This document shows positions 1 through 8,818 of a stretch of DNA of 64,000 nucleotides, piece by piece; the stretch's first letter is position 1; every line of letters starts with the position of its first letter. The position numbers and the translations under genes are program-made. The notes beneath the pieces are model-generated. The model saw nothing but the letters and a program-made list of their open reading frames with translations, was not told the origin of the DNA and made no database searches. Source of the DNA: JABCPE02 sp963530615 (GTDB taxonomy: Bacteria > Bacteroidota > Bacteroidia > Flavobacteriales > Weeksellaceae). The stretch is from assembly GCA_963530615.1 (NCBI GenBank), contig CAUSDX010000001.1, positions 62,001 to 126,000 on the forward strand. The letters run 5' to 3'.

Positions 1-1
1 C

Positions 2-202
2 TCTGCTCCTAATGGAAAATTAAGACTTTTGTATGAATGCAACCCTATCGCATTTCTTACCGAACAAGCTGGAGGTAAAGCAATTGATGGACATCAAAGA
101 ATATTAGAGATACAACCAACCGCACTCCACCAAAGGACTCCTATTTTTTGTGGCAGTAAGAATTTAGTAGAAAAAGTAGAAGAATTCATAAAAGAGAACT
201 GA
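2..202 (+). CDS. fbp: Fructose-1,6-bisphosphatase class I, C-terminal part
   Basis: The window opens inside this gene; 66 codons remain before TGA at 200-202. The frame reads PNGKLRLLYECNPIAFLTEQ, then AGGKA, and ends near PTALHQRTPIFCGS. This is the conserved C-terminal block of class I FBPase, which dephosphorylates fructose-1,6-bisphosphate in gluconeogenesis. The catalytic metal site lies upstream of the window, so intactness cannot be judged. menC starts 53 nt downstream. Confidence 0.88.
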   Translation, partial: SAPNGKLRLLYECNPIAFLTEQAGGKAIDGHQRILEIQPTALHQRTPIFCGSKNLVEKVEEFIKEN

Positions 203-255
203 AGAATAAACAAATCACTATCTTTTTCATTCTTCGTTTTTTACCCTAATTAAAA

Positions 256-1269
256 ATGTTTGCTCAATACGAAAAATACATCTTACATTTCAAACAGCCA
301 AGCGGGACTTCTCGTGGGATTCTCACTACCAAGGAGACCTATTTTATAAAAATCACTCATCAGCAAAAAACAGGGATAGGAGAATGTAGCATTTTCAGAG
401 GATTAAGCTATGATGACATCCCTGAATATGAGCAAAAACTCCAATGGCTTTGTCAAAATATTCATAAAAATTTAGATATTCTTAAAGATAAATTAAAGAA
501 CTTCCCTTCTATTCTCTTCGGTTTAGAACAAGCTCTATTGAATCTACATCACGGAGAAGACCTCTACTTCCCTAGTCTTTTCACTGAAGGTAAATCAGGA
601 ATACCTATCAATGGTTTAATTTGGATGGGAAGTGATGATTTCATGAGAAAACAAATTCAAGATAAAATAAACCAAGGTTTTTGCTGTATCAAATTAAAAA
701 TTGGTGTCAATTGGCAAACGGAAAAAAAAATCATCCAAGATTTAAGAAACAACTTTCCAAAAGAAATTTTAGAAATTCGTGTAGATGCTAACGGAGCTTT
801 TGATTTACCCACTACCCAAAGAGTCTTAGAGGATTTAGCCCTGTTAGATATTCATTCCATAGAACAACCCATTAAAGCTAAAAACCATAAAGATATGGCT
901 ATTCTTTGCCATAACACTCCTACACCTATAGCATTAGACGAAGAACTTATTGGCATTATTTCAACGGTTCAAAAAAAAGAAATTCTAGATCAAATTAAAC
1001 CTCAATACATCATCTTAAAACCATCCCTTATTGGGGGATTTAGTAATTGTGATGAATGGATTAACCTTGCCGAAAGAAGGAATATCGGATGGTGGATTAC
1101 CTCTGCCTTGGAAAGTAATATTGGACTTAATGCCATTGCTCAATACACTTATATAAAGCAAAATCCTATGCCTCAAGGGTTAGGAACAGGAGGACTCTTC
1201 ACTAATAATATTCCTTCTGATTTAGTAGTTATCGGTGAAAAACTTTGGAAAATCAAAACAAATTCCTAA
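256..1269 (+). CDS. menC: o-Succinylbenzoate synthase (enolase superfamily)
   Basis: 337 aa, normal length for the family. It shows the MLE/OSBS barrel signature: KLKIG with K146/K148, metal ligand D177 in VDANGAF, E203 in IEQP, D228 in LDEE, catalytic K255 in LKPS, and SALESNIGL late in the barrel. OSBS dehydrates SHCHC to o-succinylbenzoate in cytosolic menaquinone synthesis, the usual respiratory quinone of flavobacteria. No other men gene is visible here. The protein lies 53 nt after fbp and may be co-transcribed. OSBS specificity rather than another enolase-superfamily activity is inferred from lineage and motif pattern. Confidence 0.85.
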   Translation: MFAQYEKYILHFKQPSGTSRGILTTKETYFIKITHQQKTGIGECSIFRGLSYDDIPEYEQKLQWLCQNIHKNLDILKDKLKNFPSILFGLEQALLNLHHGEDLYFPSLFTEGKSGIPINGLIWMGSDDFMRKQIQDKINQGFCCIKLKIGVNWQTEKKIIQDLRNNFPKEILEIRVDANGAFDLPTTQRVLEDLALLDIHSIEQPIKAKNHKDMAILCHNTPTPIALDEELIGIISTVQKKEILDQIKPQYIILKPSLIGGFSNCDEWINLAERRNIGWWITSALESNIGLNAIAQYTYIKQNPMPQGLGTGGLFTNNIPSDLVVIGEKLWKIKTNS

Positions 1270-1394
1270 AAAAGACTATTCTTTTTTCTAAAAATTTATA
1301 ATTCGTGTTAAACTTCGTTAAAATAACTAAATATATTTTATTACAAAAATCTTTTTGCATTAAATTTGTATTAACAATGATAAAATGATTTGAT

Positions 1395-2915
1395 ATGAAA
1401 AACCAATTAAAAAAAATCGTTCCGTTTGCGGTAGTTGGCGTTATTTCTGGGGCAACTACTTTTGGAGCTATAAACTTCTTTGACACAAATCAAAATAATA
1501 CTGATTATTCTTATTTTTCAACCTCTAAAAAAGATGGGCAATTTGCAGGAGTGAACGCTACTGCTATGAATGATGATTTTGTAAAGGCTTCTAAAACAAC
1601 CGTTCCCGCCGTAGTTACCATCAGAAACTACCAAAGTAAAACAGGAATGAGCAGTAGAGCTATGGAGCAAGATATTTTTGATTTTTTCTTTGGAGAAGGG
1701 TTTAGAAATAATAAAAGTCAACAGAGAGAAGCTCCCAAAGATTTACCATCTGGTTTAGGCTCAGGAGTCATCATCTCTCCTGATGGATACATCATCTCAA
1801 ATAATCATGTGGTAGCTGGTGCCTCTAAATTAGAAGTAGTTTTAAGCAATAAAAAAACTTATACTGCAAAACTTATCGGAACTGACCCTAGCACCGACAT
1901 CGCTCTCCTAAAAATAGAAGACAAAGGACTTCCTTATCTTAATTTTGCCAATTCTGATTTAGTAGAAGTAGGACAATGGGTATTAGCCGTAGGAAATCCA
2001 TTAGGGTTAAACTCTACCGTAACTGCTGGAATCGTCTCTGCAAAAGGAAGAAGCATTGATTTATTAAGTCAACAAAGTAGAACTCCGATAGAAAGTTTTA
2101 TCCAAACAGATGCTGCAATTAACAGAGGAAATAGCGGAGGGGCTTTGGTAAATATTAACGGAGATTTAATCGGAATTAATTCCGCAATATCTTCATCTTC
2201 TGGATATTATGAAGGATATGGTTTTGCTGTCCCTTCTAATTTAGCAAAGAAAGTCGTTGAAGACATTAAAAAATTTGGATTAGTTCAGAGAGGATTTTTA
2301 GGAATTGGTTCATTAGATTTATCTAACGATCTTCAAGTGAAAACTTATAATCAAAGGAATAAAACTAATCTAAAATCCGAAGGAGGAATTTATGTAACAG
2401 AAGTATCCAAAAACAGCGGTGCGGAGGACGCAGGCATTAAAATTGGGGATATCGTAAAAAAAATTGACAATGTAAATGTGGAGAGCTTCTCAGATTTATC
2501 ATTGGCTATTGGAAGTAAAAGACCTGGCGATAAAGTAGTGGTAACCTATATCAGAAATAACAAAGAATATACAGTAACCGCTTCTCTGAAAGACCAAAAG
2601 GGAAATACCTCTTTGAGAAGTAAAGATGACTTAAATGTAACTGAAAAAATTGGGGGAGAATTTGAGCCACTCAGTGAAAGGGTAAAAGTAAGTTATGGAT
2701 TAAATAGCGGAGTTATCGCCAAAAATATTGTTGATGGAGGTGAGCTTTCCAAAATCGGAGTAGTTGATAATTATATCATCATGGAAATTAATGGAAAACC
2801 TGTTAATTCTCAAAAGGATATTGAAAATATTCTAAAATCTTATAAAGGAAATGTTTCTGTAGTTTATCTCGATGAATATGGAAGATTAACCAGAAAAGGA
2901 TTCGTAATGCCATAA
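1395..2915 (+). CDS. degP: HtrA/DegP-type periplasmic serine protease with two PDZ domains
   Basis: 506 aa. An N-terminal hydrophobic segment (about residues 8-29) acts as signal or anchor. A trypsin-like domain follows with the triad H138 (SNNHVV), D168 (STDIALL) and S247 (RGNSGGA). PDZ1 lies at about 300-400 (RGFLGIGS, GDIVKKID) and PDZ2 at about 415-505. The family degrades or refolds damaged envelope proteins. The gene is monocistronic, with a clear terminator at 2949-2983. Whether it is the DegP, DegQ or DegS type cannot be decided from motifs. Confidence 0.9.
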   Translation: MKNQLKKIVPFAVVGVISGATTFGAINFFDTNQNNTDYSYFSTSKKDGQFAGVNATAMNDDFVKASKTTVPAVVTIRNYQSKTGMSSRAMEQDIFDFFFGEGFRNNKSQQREAPKDLPSGLGSGVIISPDGYIISNNHVVAGASKLEVVLSNKKTYTAKLIGTDPSTDIALLKIEDKGLPYLNFANSDLVEVGQWVLAVGNPLGLNSTVTAGIVSAKGRSIDLLSQQSRTPIESFIQTDAAINRGNSGGALVNINGDLIGINSAISSSSGYYEGYGFAVPSNLAKKVVEDIKKFGLVQRGFLGIGSLDLSNDLQVKTYNQRNKTNLKSEGGIYVTEVSKNSGAEDAGIKIGDIVKKIDNVNVESFSDLSLAIGSKRPGDKVVVTYIRNNKEYTVTASLKDQKGNTSLRSKDDLNVTEKIGGEFEPLSERVKVSYGLNSGVIAKNIVDGGELSKIGVVDNYIIMEINGKPVNSQKDIENILKSYKGNVSVVYLDEYGRLTRKGFVMP

Positions 2916-2948
2916 AAATGCTTTTTCATTTTATTATATTTTAATTGC

Positions 2949-2983
2949 AAAAGACTGCTTATTTTTAGGCAGTCTTTTTTGTT
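2949..2983 (+). terminator. Rho-independent terminator after degP
   Basis: Inverted repeat AAAAGACTGC / GCAGTCTTTT with a ~10 nt loop and a T tract. Confidence 0.8.
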
Positions 2984-3014
2984 TTTAGTAATTTAGCAAA
3001 AAATAATTTTAATC

Positions 3015-3755
3015 ATGAACATATTGGTTTGTATCAGCATTGTCCCCGATATTGTTTCCAAAATTCATTTTACTGAAGACCAAAAATATTTAGACAAATC
3101 TAACATTCAATGGATTATCAATCCAATAGATGAATACATTCTAAGCAAAGCTCTCTTGTTTCAAAAAACTCATGGAGCAAAGGTAAGTGTTCTAACAATT
3201 GGAACAATAGAAACTGAAAATTCACTAAGAAAAGCATTGGCTATGGGAGCAGATGAAGGTATTAGAGTCAATTATCCTCCACAAGACAGCCTAAGTACTG
3301 CACTAGAAATTTCAAAAATTATCCAAGAACAAAACTTTGACCTTATTCTTTTAGGTTCAGAAAGTATTGATTATCATGGATGTGCCGTTCCATCTTTATT
3401 AGCTCAAATTATCAATATACCATTAGTCAGTCACTGTGTTTCATTAGAAATCAATGACAATTTAGCAACTTTTATTCAAGAGACCAATCAAAATAAAGAA
3501 ACCTTAACTGCACACCTACCTTTAGTAATTTCAGGGCAAAAAGGAATTATCTCAGAGAAAGATTTAATCATCCCCAATATGAGAGGAATGATGATAGCAA
3601 GAGGTAAATCTCTGATTATCAAAGAAGCAAACTCTCATGAATATTTTCCTATTTCCTTCAATAAAATACCCGAGAGAGAAAAAGTAAAATATGTCAACCC
3701 TGATAATCTAGACGAACTTATACAAATTTTACATAAAGAAAAAAAACTTATTTAA
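3015..3755 (+). CDS. etfB: Electron transfer flavoprotein subunit beta
   Basis: 246 aa. It opens with the ETF-beta signature MNILVCISIVPD, followed by NPIDEYILSKAL and the AMP-binding stretch ALAMGADEGIRV, with SESIDYHG and SGQKGI later. With EtfA it forms the FAD/AMP heterodimer that carries electrons from acyl-CoA dehydrogenases to ETF:quinone oxidoreductase. etfA follows after only 9 nt, so the pair is an operon. Confidence 0.92.
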   Translation: MNILVCISIVPDIVSKIHFTEDQKYLDKSNIQWIINPIDEYILSKALLFQKTHGAKVSVLTIGTIETENSLRKALAMGADEGIRVNYPPQDSLSTALEISKIIQEQNFDLILLGSESIDYHGCAVPSLLAQIINIPLVSHCVSLEINDNLATFIQETNQNKETLTAHLPLVISGQKGIISEKDLIIPNMRGMMIARGKSLIIKEANSHEYFPISFNKIPEREKVKYVNPDNLDELIQILHKEKKLI

Positions 3756-3764
3756 TCGCACAAA

Positions 3765-4715
3765 ATGGCTATTTTCGTTTATACAGAAACTGATAAAAAT
3801 GGCTTTACGCCTATAAGTTTAGAAGCCGTTTCTTTCGCAAAAAAAATTGCTTCTCAAAAAAGAGAAGAGCTAATCGCTCTTTGCATCAATACTGAAAACC
3901 CTGAGTTTTTACAAAAATTTGGAGCAAATAAAATCATATCTATTCATAGCGATAGTCTAACAACCTTCAATGCTCAATGCTATGCCCAAATTTTAGCAAA
4001 ACATGTTGATGGACTAACGATATTTCCTCACACGATAGAAGGTCAAGCCATTAGTGGAGTCCTTAGTGTTCTAAAAAAATCATCTTTAATCACACAAGTC
4101 AATTCATATCCAGAAAGCCTATCTCCTTTTATTTTGAAAAAGAATATTTTTTCAGAAAAAGCCGAAATGATAATCTATCCTAATACAGAAAATTTAGTTT
4201 TAACCCTTATTCCTCATGTTTTCAATATTGAAGAAAACCATGCAATTGCCACTATTGAAACCTATCATATAAAACTAGAAAACCCATTTAAACTTATTCA
4301 TAAAGAAGAAAAAAATTCAAAAAAAGATTTAACAGCTTCAGATATTGTAGTCTGTGCAGGACGAGGATTAAAGTCTCCCGAAAACTGGAAAATGATAGAA
4401 GAACTTGCCGAGGTTTTAAATGGGGCAACAGCCTGCACAAGACCTGTTTCAGATATGGGATGGCGAGATTACAACGAACATGCTGGACAAACAGGAAAAC
4501 ATATTTCACCTAAACTCTATATTGGTATTGGTATTTCTGGAGCTACACAACATATTGCTGGTATTATTAACTCAAAAACTATCATTGTTATTAACAACGA
4601 TGCTAATGCTGATTTTTTCAATTATGCAGATTACGGAATCATCGGTGATGCATTCAAAATTATTCCTTCTCTCACAAAAAAAATCAGAGAATTCAAAAAT
4701 AAATCTTCATACTAA
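3765..4715 (+). CDS. etfA: Electron transfer flavoprotein subunit alpha
   Basis: 316 aa. The N-terminal ETF domain (about 1-180) is followed by the FAD-binding domain (about 190-312) with GRGLKSPENW, ATACTRPVSDMGW, GQTGKHISPKLYIGIGISGA and a late NNDANADFF. This is the canonical FAD site. Partner of EtfB in cytosolic fatty and amino acid oxidation. 61 nt separate it from the next gene, which has its own -7-like box. Confidence 0.93.
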   Translation: MAIFVYTETDKNGFTPISLEAVSFAKKIASQKREELIALCINTENPEFLQKFGANKIISIHSDSLTTFNAQCYAQILAKHVDGLTIFPHTIEGQAISGVLSVLKKSSLITQVNSYPESLSPFILKKNIFSEKAEMIIYPNTENLVLTLIPHVFNIEENHAIATIETYHIKLENPFKLIHKEEKNSKKDLTASDIVVCAGRGLKSPENWKMIEELAEVLNGATACTRPVSDMGWRDYNEHAGQTGKHISPKLYIGIGISGATQHIAGIINSKTIIVINNDANADFFNYADYGIIGDAFKIIPSLTKKIREFKNKSSY

Positions 4716-4776
4716 ATTTATATTTTTTTAATGATAATTTCTATTTTCTGCTTAAAAATATAATATCTTTGCCATC

Positions 4777-5355
4777 ATGGAATACAAAAAGCTCATCGTT
4801 AGAGGCATTTCATATAGCCAGACTCAGTCTGGAGCCTATGCTTTATTGTTAGAACAACCTGATTCAGGTGTAAAATTACCGATTGTTATTGGCAATTTTG
4901 AGGCACAATCCATTTCCATAGGATTAGAAAAAGACTTAAAAACCCCACGCCCCCTTACTCATGATTTATTCACAAATTTTTTAGAAGAAGCTCATTATTC
5001 TGTAGAATCTGTGCTTATTTATAAATTTGTTGATGGGGTATTTTTTGCTAATATCAACTTTGTGAATAGAATACTCGGAAATAGCATCACCTTAGATTCT
5101 AGAACTTCTGATGCTGTAGCAATGGCTGTAAGATTTGATGCCCCTATTTATACTACGCAAACCATAATTGATGAAACTGGCATTATTCTAAATATGGATG
5201 AACAAGATTGGGACAATGATGAACCATCCTCATCTCAACAAAAAAGCATTGAAGAACTTAATAAAGAACTCAATAATGCTGTGAGAAATGAAGATTTTGA
5301 TTTAGCACAAAAAATTCAAGAAGAAATTAAAAACAGAAATAAAAAAATAGATTAA
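4777..5355 (+). CDS. DUF151 (BFN-type) bifunctional nuclease family protein with C-terminal UVR-like motif
   Basis: 192 aa. The DUF151 domain occupies about residues 1-140: SGAYALLLEQPDSGVKLPIVIG, EAQSI, RPLTHDLF and RTSDAVAMAVRFDAPIYT. The C-terminus (about 155-190) resembles a UVR motif (LNNAVRNEDFDLAQKIQEEI). The family is annotated as bifunctional nuclease from a plant homologue; the bacterial role is unsettled. A perfect -7 box TATCTTTG ends at 4771, 5 nt before the ATG, so the mRNA may be nearly leaderless; no clear -33 TTG is seen. The next gene follows after 12 nt. Confidence 0.85.
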   Translation: MEYKKLIVRGISYSQTQSGAYALLLEQPDSGVKLPIVIGNFEAQSISIGLEKDLKTPRPLTHDLFTNFLEEAHYSVESVLIYKFVDGVFFANINFVNRILGNSITLDSRTSDAVAMAVRFDAPIYTTQTIIDETGIILNMDEQDWDNDEPSSSQQKSIEELNKELNNAVRNEDFDLAQKIQEEIKNRNKKID

Positions 5356-5367
5356 ATCCGATTAAAA

Positions 5368-6705
5368 ATGAATATAAAAATTAGACTTATTATTCTTAGT
5401 TTTTTACAATTTGCTGTTTGGGGAGCATATCTCACTTCCATGGGAAATTATTTAGGTTCAATAGGATTAGGCTCTGAAATTGGTCTATTCTATGCTATGC
5501 AAGGATTTGTTTCACTACTTATGCCTGCATTGGTAGGAATTGTTGCTGACCGATGGATTCCCGCCCAAAAATTATTAGGAATTTGTCATCTTTTAGGTGC
5601 AGGATTTTTAGCCACCGCGGGATTTTACGGAATGAATCATGGTGAGAACATAGATTTTAGTATTCTATTCTCTCTTTACTCTTTAAGTGTAATGTTTTAC
5701 ATGCCTACTATTGCTCTTTCTAACTCTGTAGCTTATAGCATTTTAGTTAATCATAATTATGATACTATAAAAACATTCCCTCCTATCCGTACCTTCGGAA
5801 CTATAGGTTTTATTTTTGCAATGCTTTTTGTAAATTTTGCAGGAATACAAAATGAAAACTTCACCATAAATTTAAACAACAATTCTGACTTCGTTAGCTT
5901 TCAAAATACCTATGCTCAGTTTTTTGTCTCCGCTATTTTAGGATTAATTTCATTCTTATATTCTTTTACACTTCCTAATTGTCCAATAAATAAATCTAGC
6001 GAAAAACAAAGCCTATATGATATATTAGGATTAAAGGCTTTTAGTCTTTTTAAAGATAAAAAAATGGCAATTTTCTTCATATTTTCCATGCTTTTAGGTG
6101 TTTCTCTACAAATCACTAACGGATATGCCAATCCTTTCATTACCAGCTTTAAAGATATTCCTCAATATGCAAATTCTTGGGGAGCTAATAATGCTAATGC
6201 TCTAATCTCACTTTCACAAGTATCAGAGACACTATGTATCTTGTTAATCCCATTTTGTCTAAAAAAATTCGGAATTAAAAAAGTAATGCTCATTGCTATG
6301 TTTTCTTGGTTTCTTAGATTTGGACTTTTTGCTATAGGAAATCCAGGTTCTGGAGTTTGGATGTTCATTTTATCCATGGTAGTTTACGGAGTAGCTTTTG
6401 ATTTTTTCAATGTTTCTGGATCTCTTTTTGTAGATAAAGAAACTGATTCCTCTATTCGTTCTTCGGCACAGGGGGTATTTATGATGATGACTAACGGATT
6501 AGGCTCTACAATAGGAATGCTTATTGCAGGAGAAGTTGTTAATCATTACCAAATTTTTTCTAATGCAAATCCTCTAACTAAAATGAATGGCTGGTATTCT
6601 GCATGGGGAATTTTTGCAATTTATGCTCTTATCGTAGGCATTGCTTTTATGTTAATATTTAATTACAAGCATCAACCTGAAAAATTAAAAAATATTCAAC
6701 ATTAA
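5368..6705 (+). CDS. MFS nucleoside:H+ symporter-like permease (NupG/XapB family)
   Basis: 445 aa with about 12 hydrophobic segments. It begins with the NHS-family N-terminus FLQFAVWGAYLTSMGNYLG, with GIVADRW after TM2 and a late GVAFDFFNVSGSLFVDKE block typical of nucleoside permeases. Likely imports nucleosides across the inner membrane by proton symport. It is 12 nt after the DUF151 gene (operon) and ends at a strong terminator. The substrate is inferred from family only. Confidence 0.82.
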   Translation: MNIKIRLIILSFLQFAVWGAYLTSMGNYLGSIGLGSEIGLFYAMQGFVSLLMPALVGIVADRWIPAQKLLGICHLLGAGFLATAGFYGMNHGENIDFSILFSLYSLSVMFYMPTIALSNSVAYSILVNHNYDTIKTFPPIRTFGTIGFIFAMLFVNFAGIQNENFTINLNNNSDFVSFQNTYAQFFVSAILGLISFLYSFTLPNCPINKSSEKQSLYDILGLKAFSLFKDKKMAIFFIFSMLLGVSLQITNGYANPFITSFKDIPQYANSWGANNANALISLSQVSETLCILLIPFCLKKFGIKKVMLIAMFSWFLRFGLFAIGNPGSGVWMFILSMVVYGVAFDFFNVSGSLFVDKETDSSIRSSAQGVFMMMTNGLGSTIGMLIAGEVVNHYQIFSNANPLTKMNGWYSAWGIFAIYALIVGIAFMLIFNYKHQPEKLKNIQH

Positions 6706-6711
6706 ATAATA

Positions 6712-6750
6712 AAAAACACACTTCCCTTTTTTGAAAGAAAGTGTGTTTTT
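6712..6750 (+). terminator. Terminator after the nucleoside permease
   Basis: AAAAACACACTT / AAGTGTGTTTTT hairpin with flanking A and T tracts; may also serve the convergent rlpA-like gene. Confidence 0.8.
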
Positions 6751-6773
6751 CTTATATACAATAAAAACAGATG

Positions 6774-7133
6774 TTAATCTTCTAAAATTTTATATTTAAT
6801 AGGAATAGTCCCACTTTTAACATTCCCAATTTCATTAAATGCTGCTTTACTCAAATCAAACGCTCTCCTATGAGTAAAAGGTCCCCTATCATTGATTCTC
6901 ACTATTACACTCTTATCTGTTAGAGTATTGGTAATTTTCACTCTTGTTCCGAAAGGTAATGTTTTATTTGCTGCTGTAAACTCCTTATTATTAAAAATTT
7001 CTCCACTCGCTGTTTTCCTACCATTAAATTTATCATGATAGTATGATGCGGCACTCGTATTTGCATTCTCCGTAAAAGAGAATATCCCAAACATAGAAAT
7101 AGCCATCGTGCCTATAAAAATTAGTTGTTTCAT
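6774..7133 (-). CDS. rlpA: RlpA-like double-psi beta-barrel protein
   Basis: 120 aa from the ATG at 7133 (MKQLIFIGTMAISMFGIFSF). This start gives a clean signal peptide and is preferred over an ATG 26 codons upstream, whose extra residues look like untranslated leader. The DPBB domain follows: SYYHDKFNGRKTASGE, AANKTLPFGTRVKITN, VRINDRGPF and DLSKAAF. RlpA proteins act at the septal or lateral wall on denuded peptidoglycan. No SPOR domain is present, so it is a minimal secreted form. The RlpA fold is secure; lytic activity is not. Confidence 0.83.
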   Translation of the reverse strand: MKQLIFIGTMAISMFGIFSFTENANTSAASYYHDKFNGRKTASGEIFNNKEFTAANKTLPFGTRVKITNTLTDKSVIVRINDRGPFTHRRAFDLSKAAFNEIGNVKSGTIPIKYKILED

Positions 7134-7355
7134 TCTTAATACTTTTGAATTAACGAGAGCAAATTTATATTCTTTTTCCCAACGAAGCCAAAATCCTAAA
7201 CCAATTTCCACAATTCAAAAGCCAAAAATTACTTTTTTCCCTTCCCATTCTCCCAATTATAAGGCTCCAACAAAGAAATGTTAAAAAATGTTAAAAATAA
7301 AAATGAAAAACTTAATAAAATTAACATTCAGTTTAATTTTACATTAAAAAAATAA

Positions 7356-7380
7356 AAAAGCACTGATAATCAGTGCTTTT
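7356..7380 (-). terminator. Terminator of the exonuclease-sufT transcript
   Basis: Perfect AAAAGCACTG / CAGTGCTTTT stem overlapping the stop codon of the sufT-like gene, with T-rich sequence following on the minus strand. Confidence 0.8.
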
Positions 7381-7705
7381 ATAACATTCCTAATTCAAAT
7401 TTTGCTTCTTCACTCATCATATCCTTTGTCCAAGCAGGTTCAAAGGTAATTTCTACACTTGCCTTAACAATGCCTTCTATCTCTCCCACTTTTTCTTGAA
7501 CTTCATTAGGTAAAGACTCTGCCACTGGACAATTCGGCGTCGTCAATGTCATCAAAACCCTTGCCTCTCCCTCATCGCTTAATTGTACATCATAGACCAA
7601 ACCCAATTCATAAATATCCACTGGGATTTCTGGATCATAAATAGTTTTTAGGACTTTAATCACTTCTCCGCCCAACTCTTCTATTCGTTCATCTGTTAAT
7701 TTCAT
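7379..7705 (-). CDS. MIP18/SufT-like iron-sulfur assembly protein (DUF59)
   Basis: 108 aa, essentially one DUF59 domain: LKTIYDPEIPVDIYELGLVY followed by TLTTPNCPVAESLP with the conserved Cys. The family supports Fe-S cluster maturation, often within suf operons. Here it sits 3 nt downstream of a PolB-like exonuclease gene and is co-transcribed with it. The suf genes themselves are not in the window. Confidence 0.85.
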   Translation of the reverse strand: MKLTDERIEELGGEVIKVLKTIYDPEIPVDIYELGLVYDVQLSDEGEARVLMTLTTPNCPVAESLPNEVQEKVGEIEGIVKASVEITFEPAWTKDMMSEEAKFELGML

Positions 7706-7708
7706 ATA

Positions 7709-8407
7709 CTAATTTTCTATTCTTTCTAATAAATTTTCCTGTCTCATTCTTCTAAAAACATTTGCCAAAGTCAAAACATCTTTTTCACAGTATGTTACAA
7801 TACGAGGCAAATCCTTTTCCTTATAATAAATTTCTGCCACCATAGAACCATCTATATCATCTTTCGGAGTAGGAACTCCAAAAACATGAGCCAATAATTC
7901 CAATGAAGTATAACTCTTCCAATCTCCAAATTTCCAAAGCTCCATCGTATCCAAATGCGGAACCTCCCAAGGTTTCTTTCCAAACATCTGAAAAGGAACT
8001 GGTGGCTGAAAACCATTAATAAGCATTCTCCTCGCAATCCAAGGAAAATCAAACTCTTTGCCATTATGAGCACAAAGAATACTATTACTCAACCTTGGAC
8101 TATTAAATATTTTACCAAAATCCTCTAAAAGCCTTTCTTCATCATCACCTGAAAAAGATTTAATTCTTAAATAATTACCTTTTTCTAACATTCCGACAGA
8201 AATACAAATAATTTTGCCAAACTCTGCCATTACTCCTGCCCTTTCCTCATAGAACTCTCCTACAAAGATCTCATCTCCTCTCTGTCCTTTGGTCTTCTTA
8301 TCCCAAAGTTTTTGTTCTTCTGGAGAAACCTCTTCCCAATTCCCAAACGCAGGAACGGTCTCTATATCCAAAAAAAGAACCCGCTCTATTGGAATATTTT
8401 CTATCAT
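7709..8407 (-). CDS. PolB-like predicted 3'-5' exonuclease
   Basis: 232 aa. The DEDD exonuclease core is visible: FLDIETVPAF (D14, E16) as ExoI, ILCAHNGKEFDFPWI as ExoII, and YCEKDVLTLANVF as ExoIII. No polymerase domain follows, so this is the stand-alone exonuclease common in Bacteroidota, presumably acting in DNA repair or processing. First gene of a two-gene operon with the SufT-like protein. Confidence 0.85.
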   Translation of the reverse strand: MIENIPIERVLFLDIETVPAFGNWEEVSPEEQKLWDKKTKGQRGDEIFVGEFYEERAGVMAEFGKIICISVGMLEKGNYLRIKSFSGDDEERLLEDFGKIFNSPRLSNSILCAHNGKEFDFPWIARRMLINGFQPPVPFQMFGKKPWEVPHLDTMELWKFGDWKSYTSLELLAHVFGVPTPKDDIDGSMVAEIYYKEKDLPRIVTYCEKDVLTLANVFRRMRQENLLERIEN

Positions 8408-8464
8408 CTTAATTTTATTTAATCACAAAAGTAAACATTTTTTATCTTCAAAATTTTTCTAAAC

Positions 8465-8495
8465 AAAAAATCAGCCTAAAATTTAGCTGATTTTT
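8465..8495 (-). terminator. Terminator of the XRE regulator gene
   Basis: AAATCAGC / GCTGATTT hairpin followed by T-rich sequence on the minus strand, overlapping the end of the gene. Confidence 0.65.
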
Positions 8496-8721
8496 CTCTA
8501 TCTTCTGAAATCTGAACTAATTCTGACAATTCTATTTCTAAATGTTGTGAAATTCTATAAAGTGTATAAATATTAGGACAAGTATTTCCTGTTTCTATCC
8601 TACTCATATTGGATTTTTCAAAATCACAAGCATACGCCAAATCCACCTGCGAGATATTTTTACTCTCCCGCAGCTCTCTGATTCGTTTGCCTATTTTCAT
8701 TTGCAATAATTTTTTATCCAA
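8476..8721 (-). CDS. XRE-family HTH transcriptional regulator
   Basis: 81 aa, nearly all HTH_3: IGKRIRELRESKNISQVDLA with recognition-helix region CDFEKSNMSRIETGNTCP, then YTLYRISQHLEIELSEL. No effector domain. It is divergent from the membrane-protein gene at 8819, and the 97-nt intergenic space holds a repeated TTTGATAACT element, so it probably represses that gene and itself. Confidence 0.85.
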   Translation of the reverse strand: MDKKLLQMKIGKRIRELRESKNISQVDLAYACDFEKSNMSRIETGNTCPNIYTLYRISQHLEIELSELVQISEDREKSAKF

Positions 8722-8745
8722 TACTATTTACTAATAATTAACAAA

Positions 8746-8803
8746 TTTGATAACTTTTTCACCCTTTAAGGCTATCATTTTTGATAACTATTTTGTATAT
8801 TTG
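8746..8803. promoter_or_regulatory. Divergent control region with repeated TTTGATAACT
   Basis: The 10-mer TTTGATAACT occurs at 8746-8755 and 8780-8789, 34 bp apart (about three helical turns). The second copy is part of an ATCAttttTGAT dyad. A Bacteroidota -7 box TATATTTG lies at 8796-8803, so binding at the second site would overlap the promoter of the rightward gene. The operator role is inferred. Confidence 0.5.
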
Positions 8804-8818
8804 CAAAAAAATTATATT

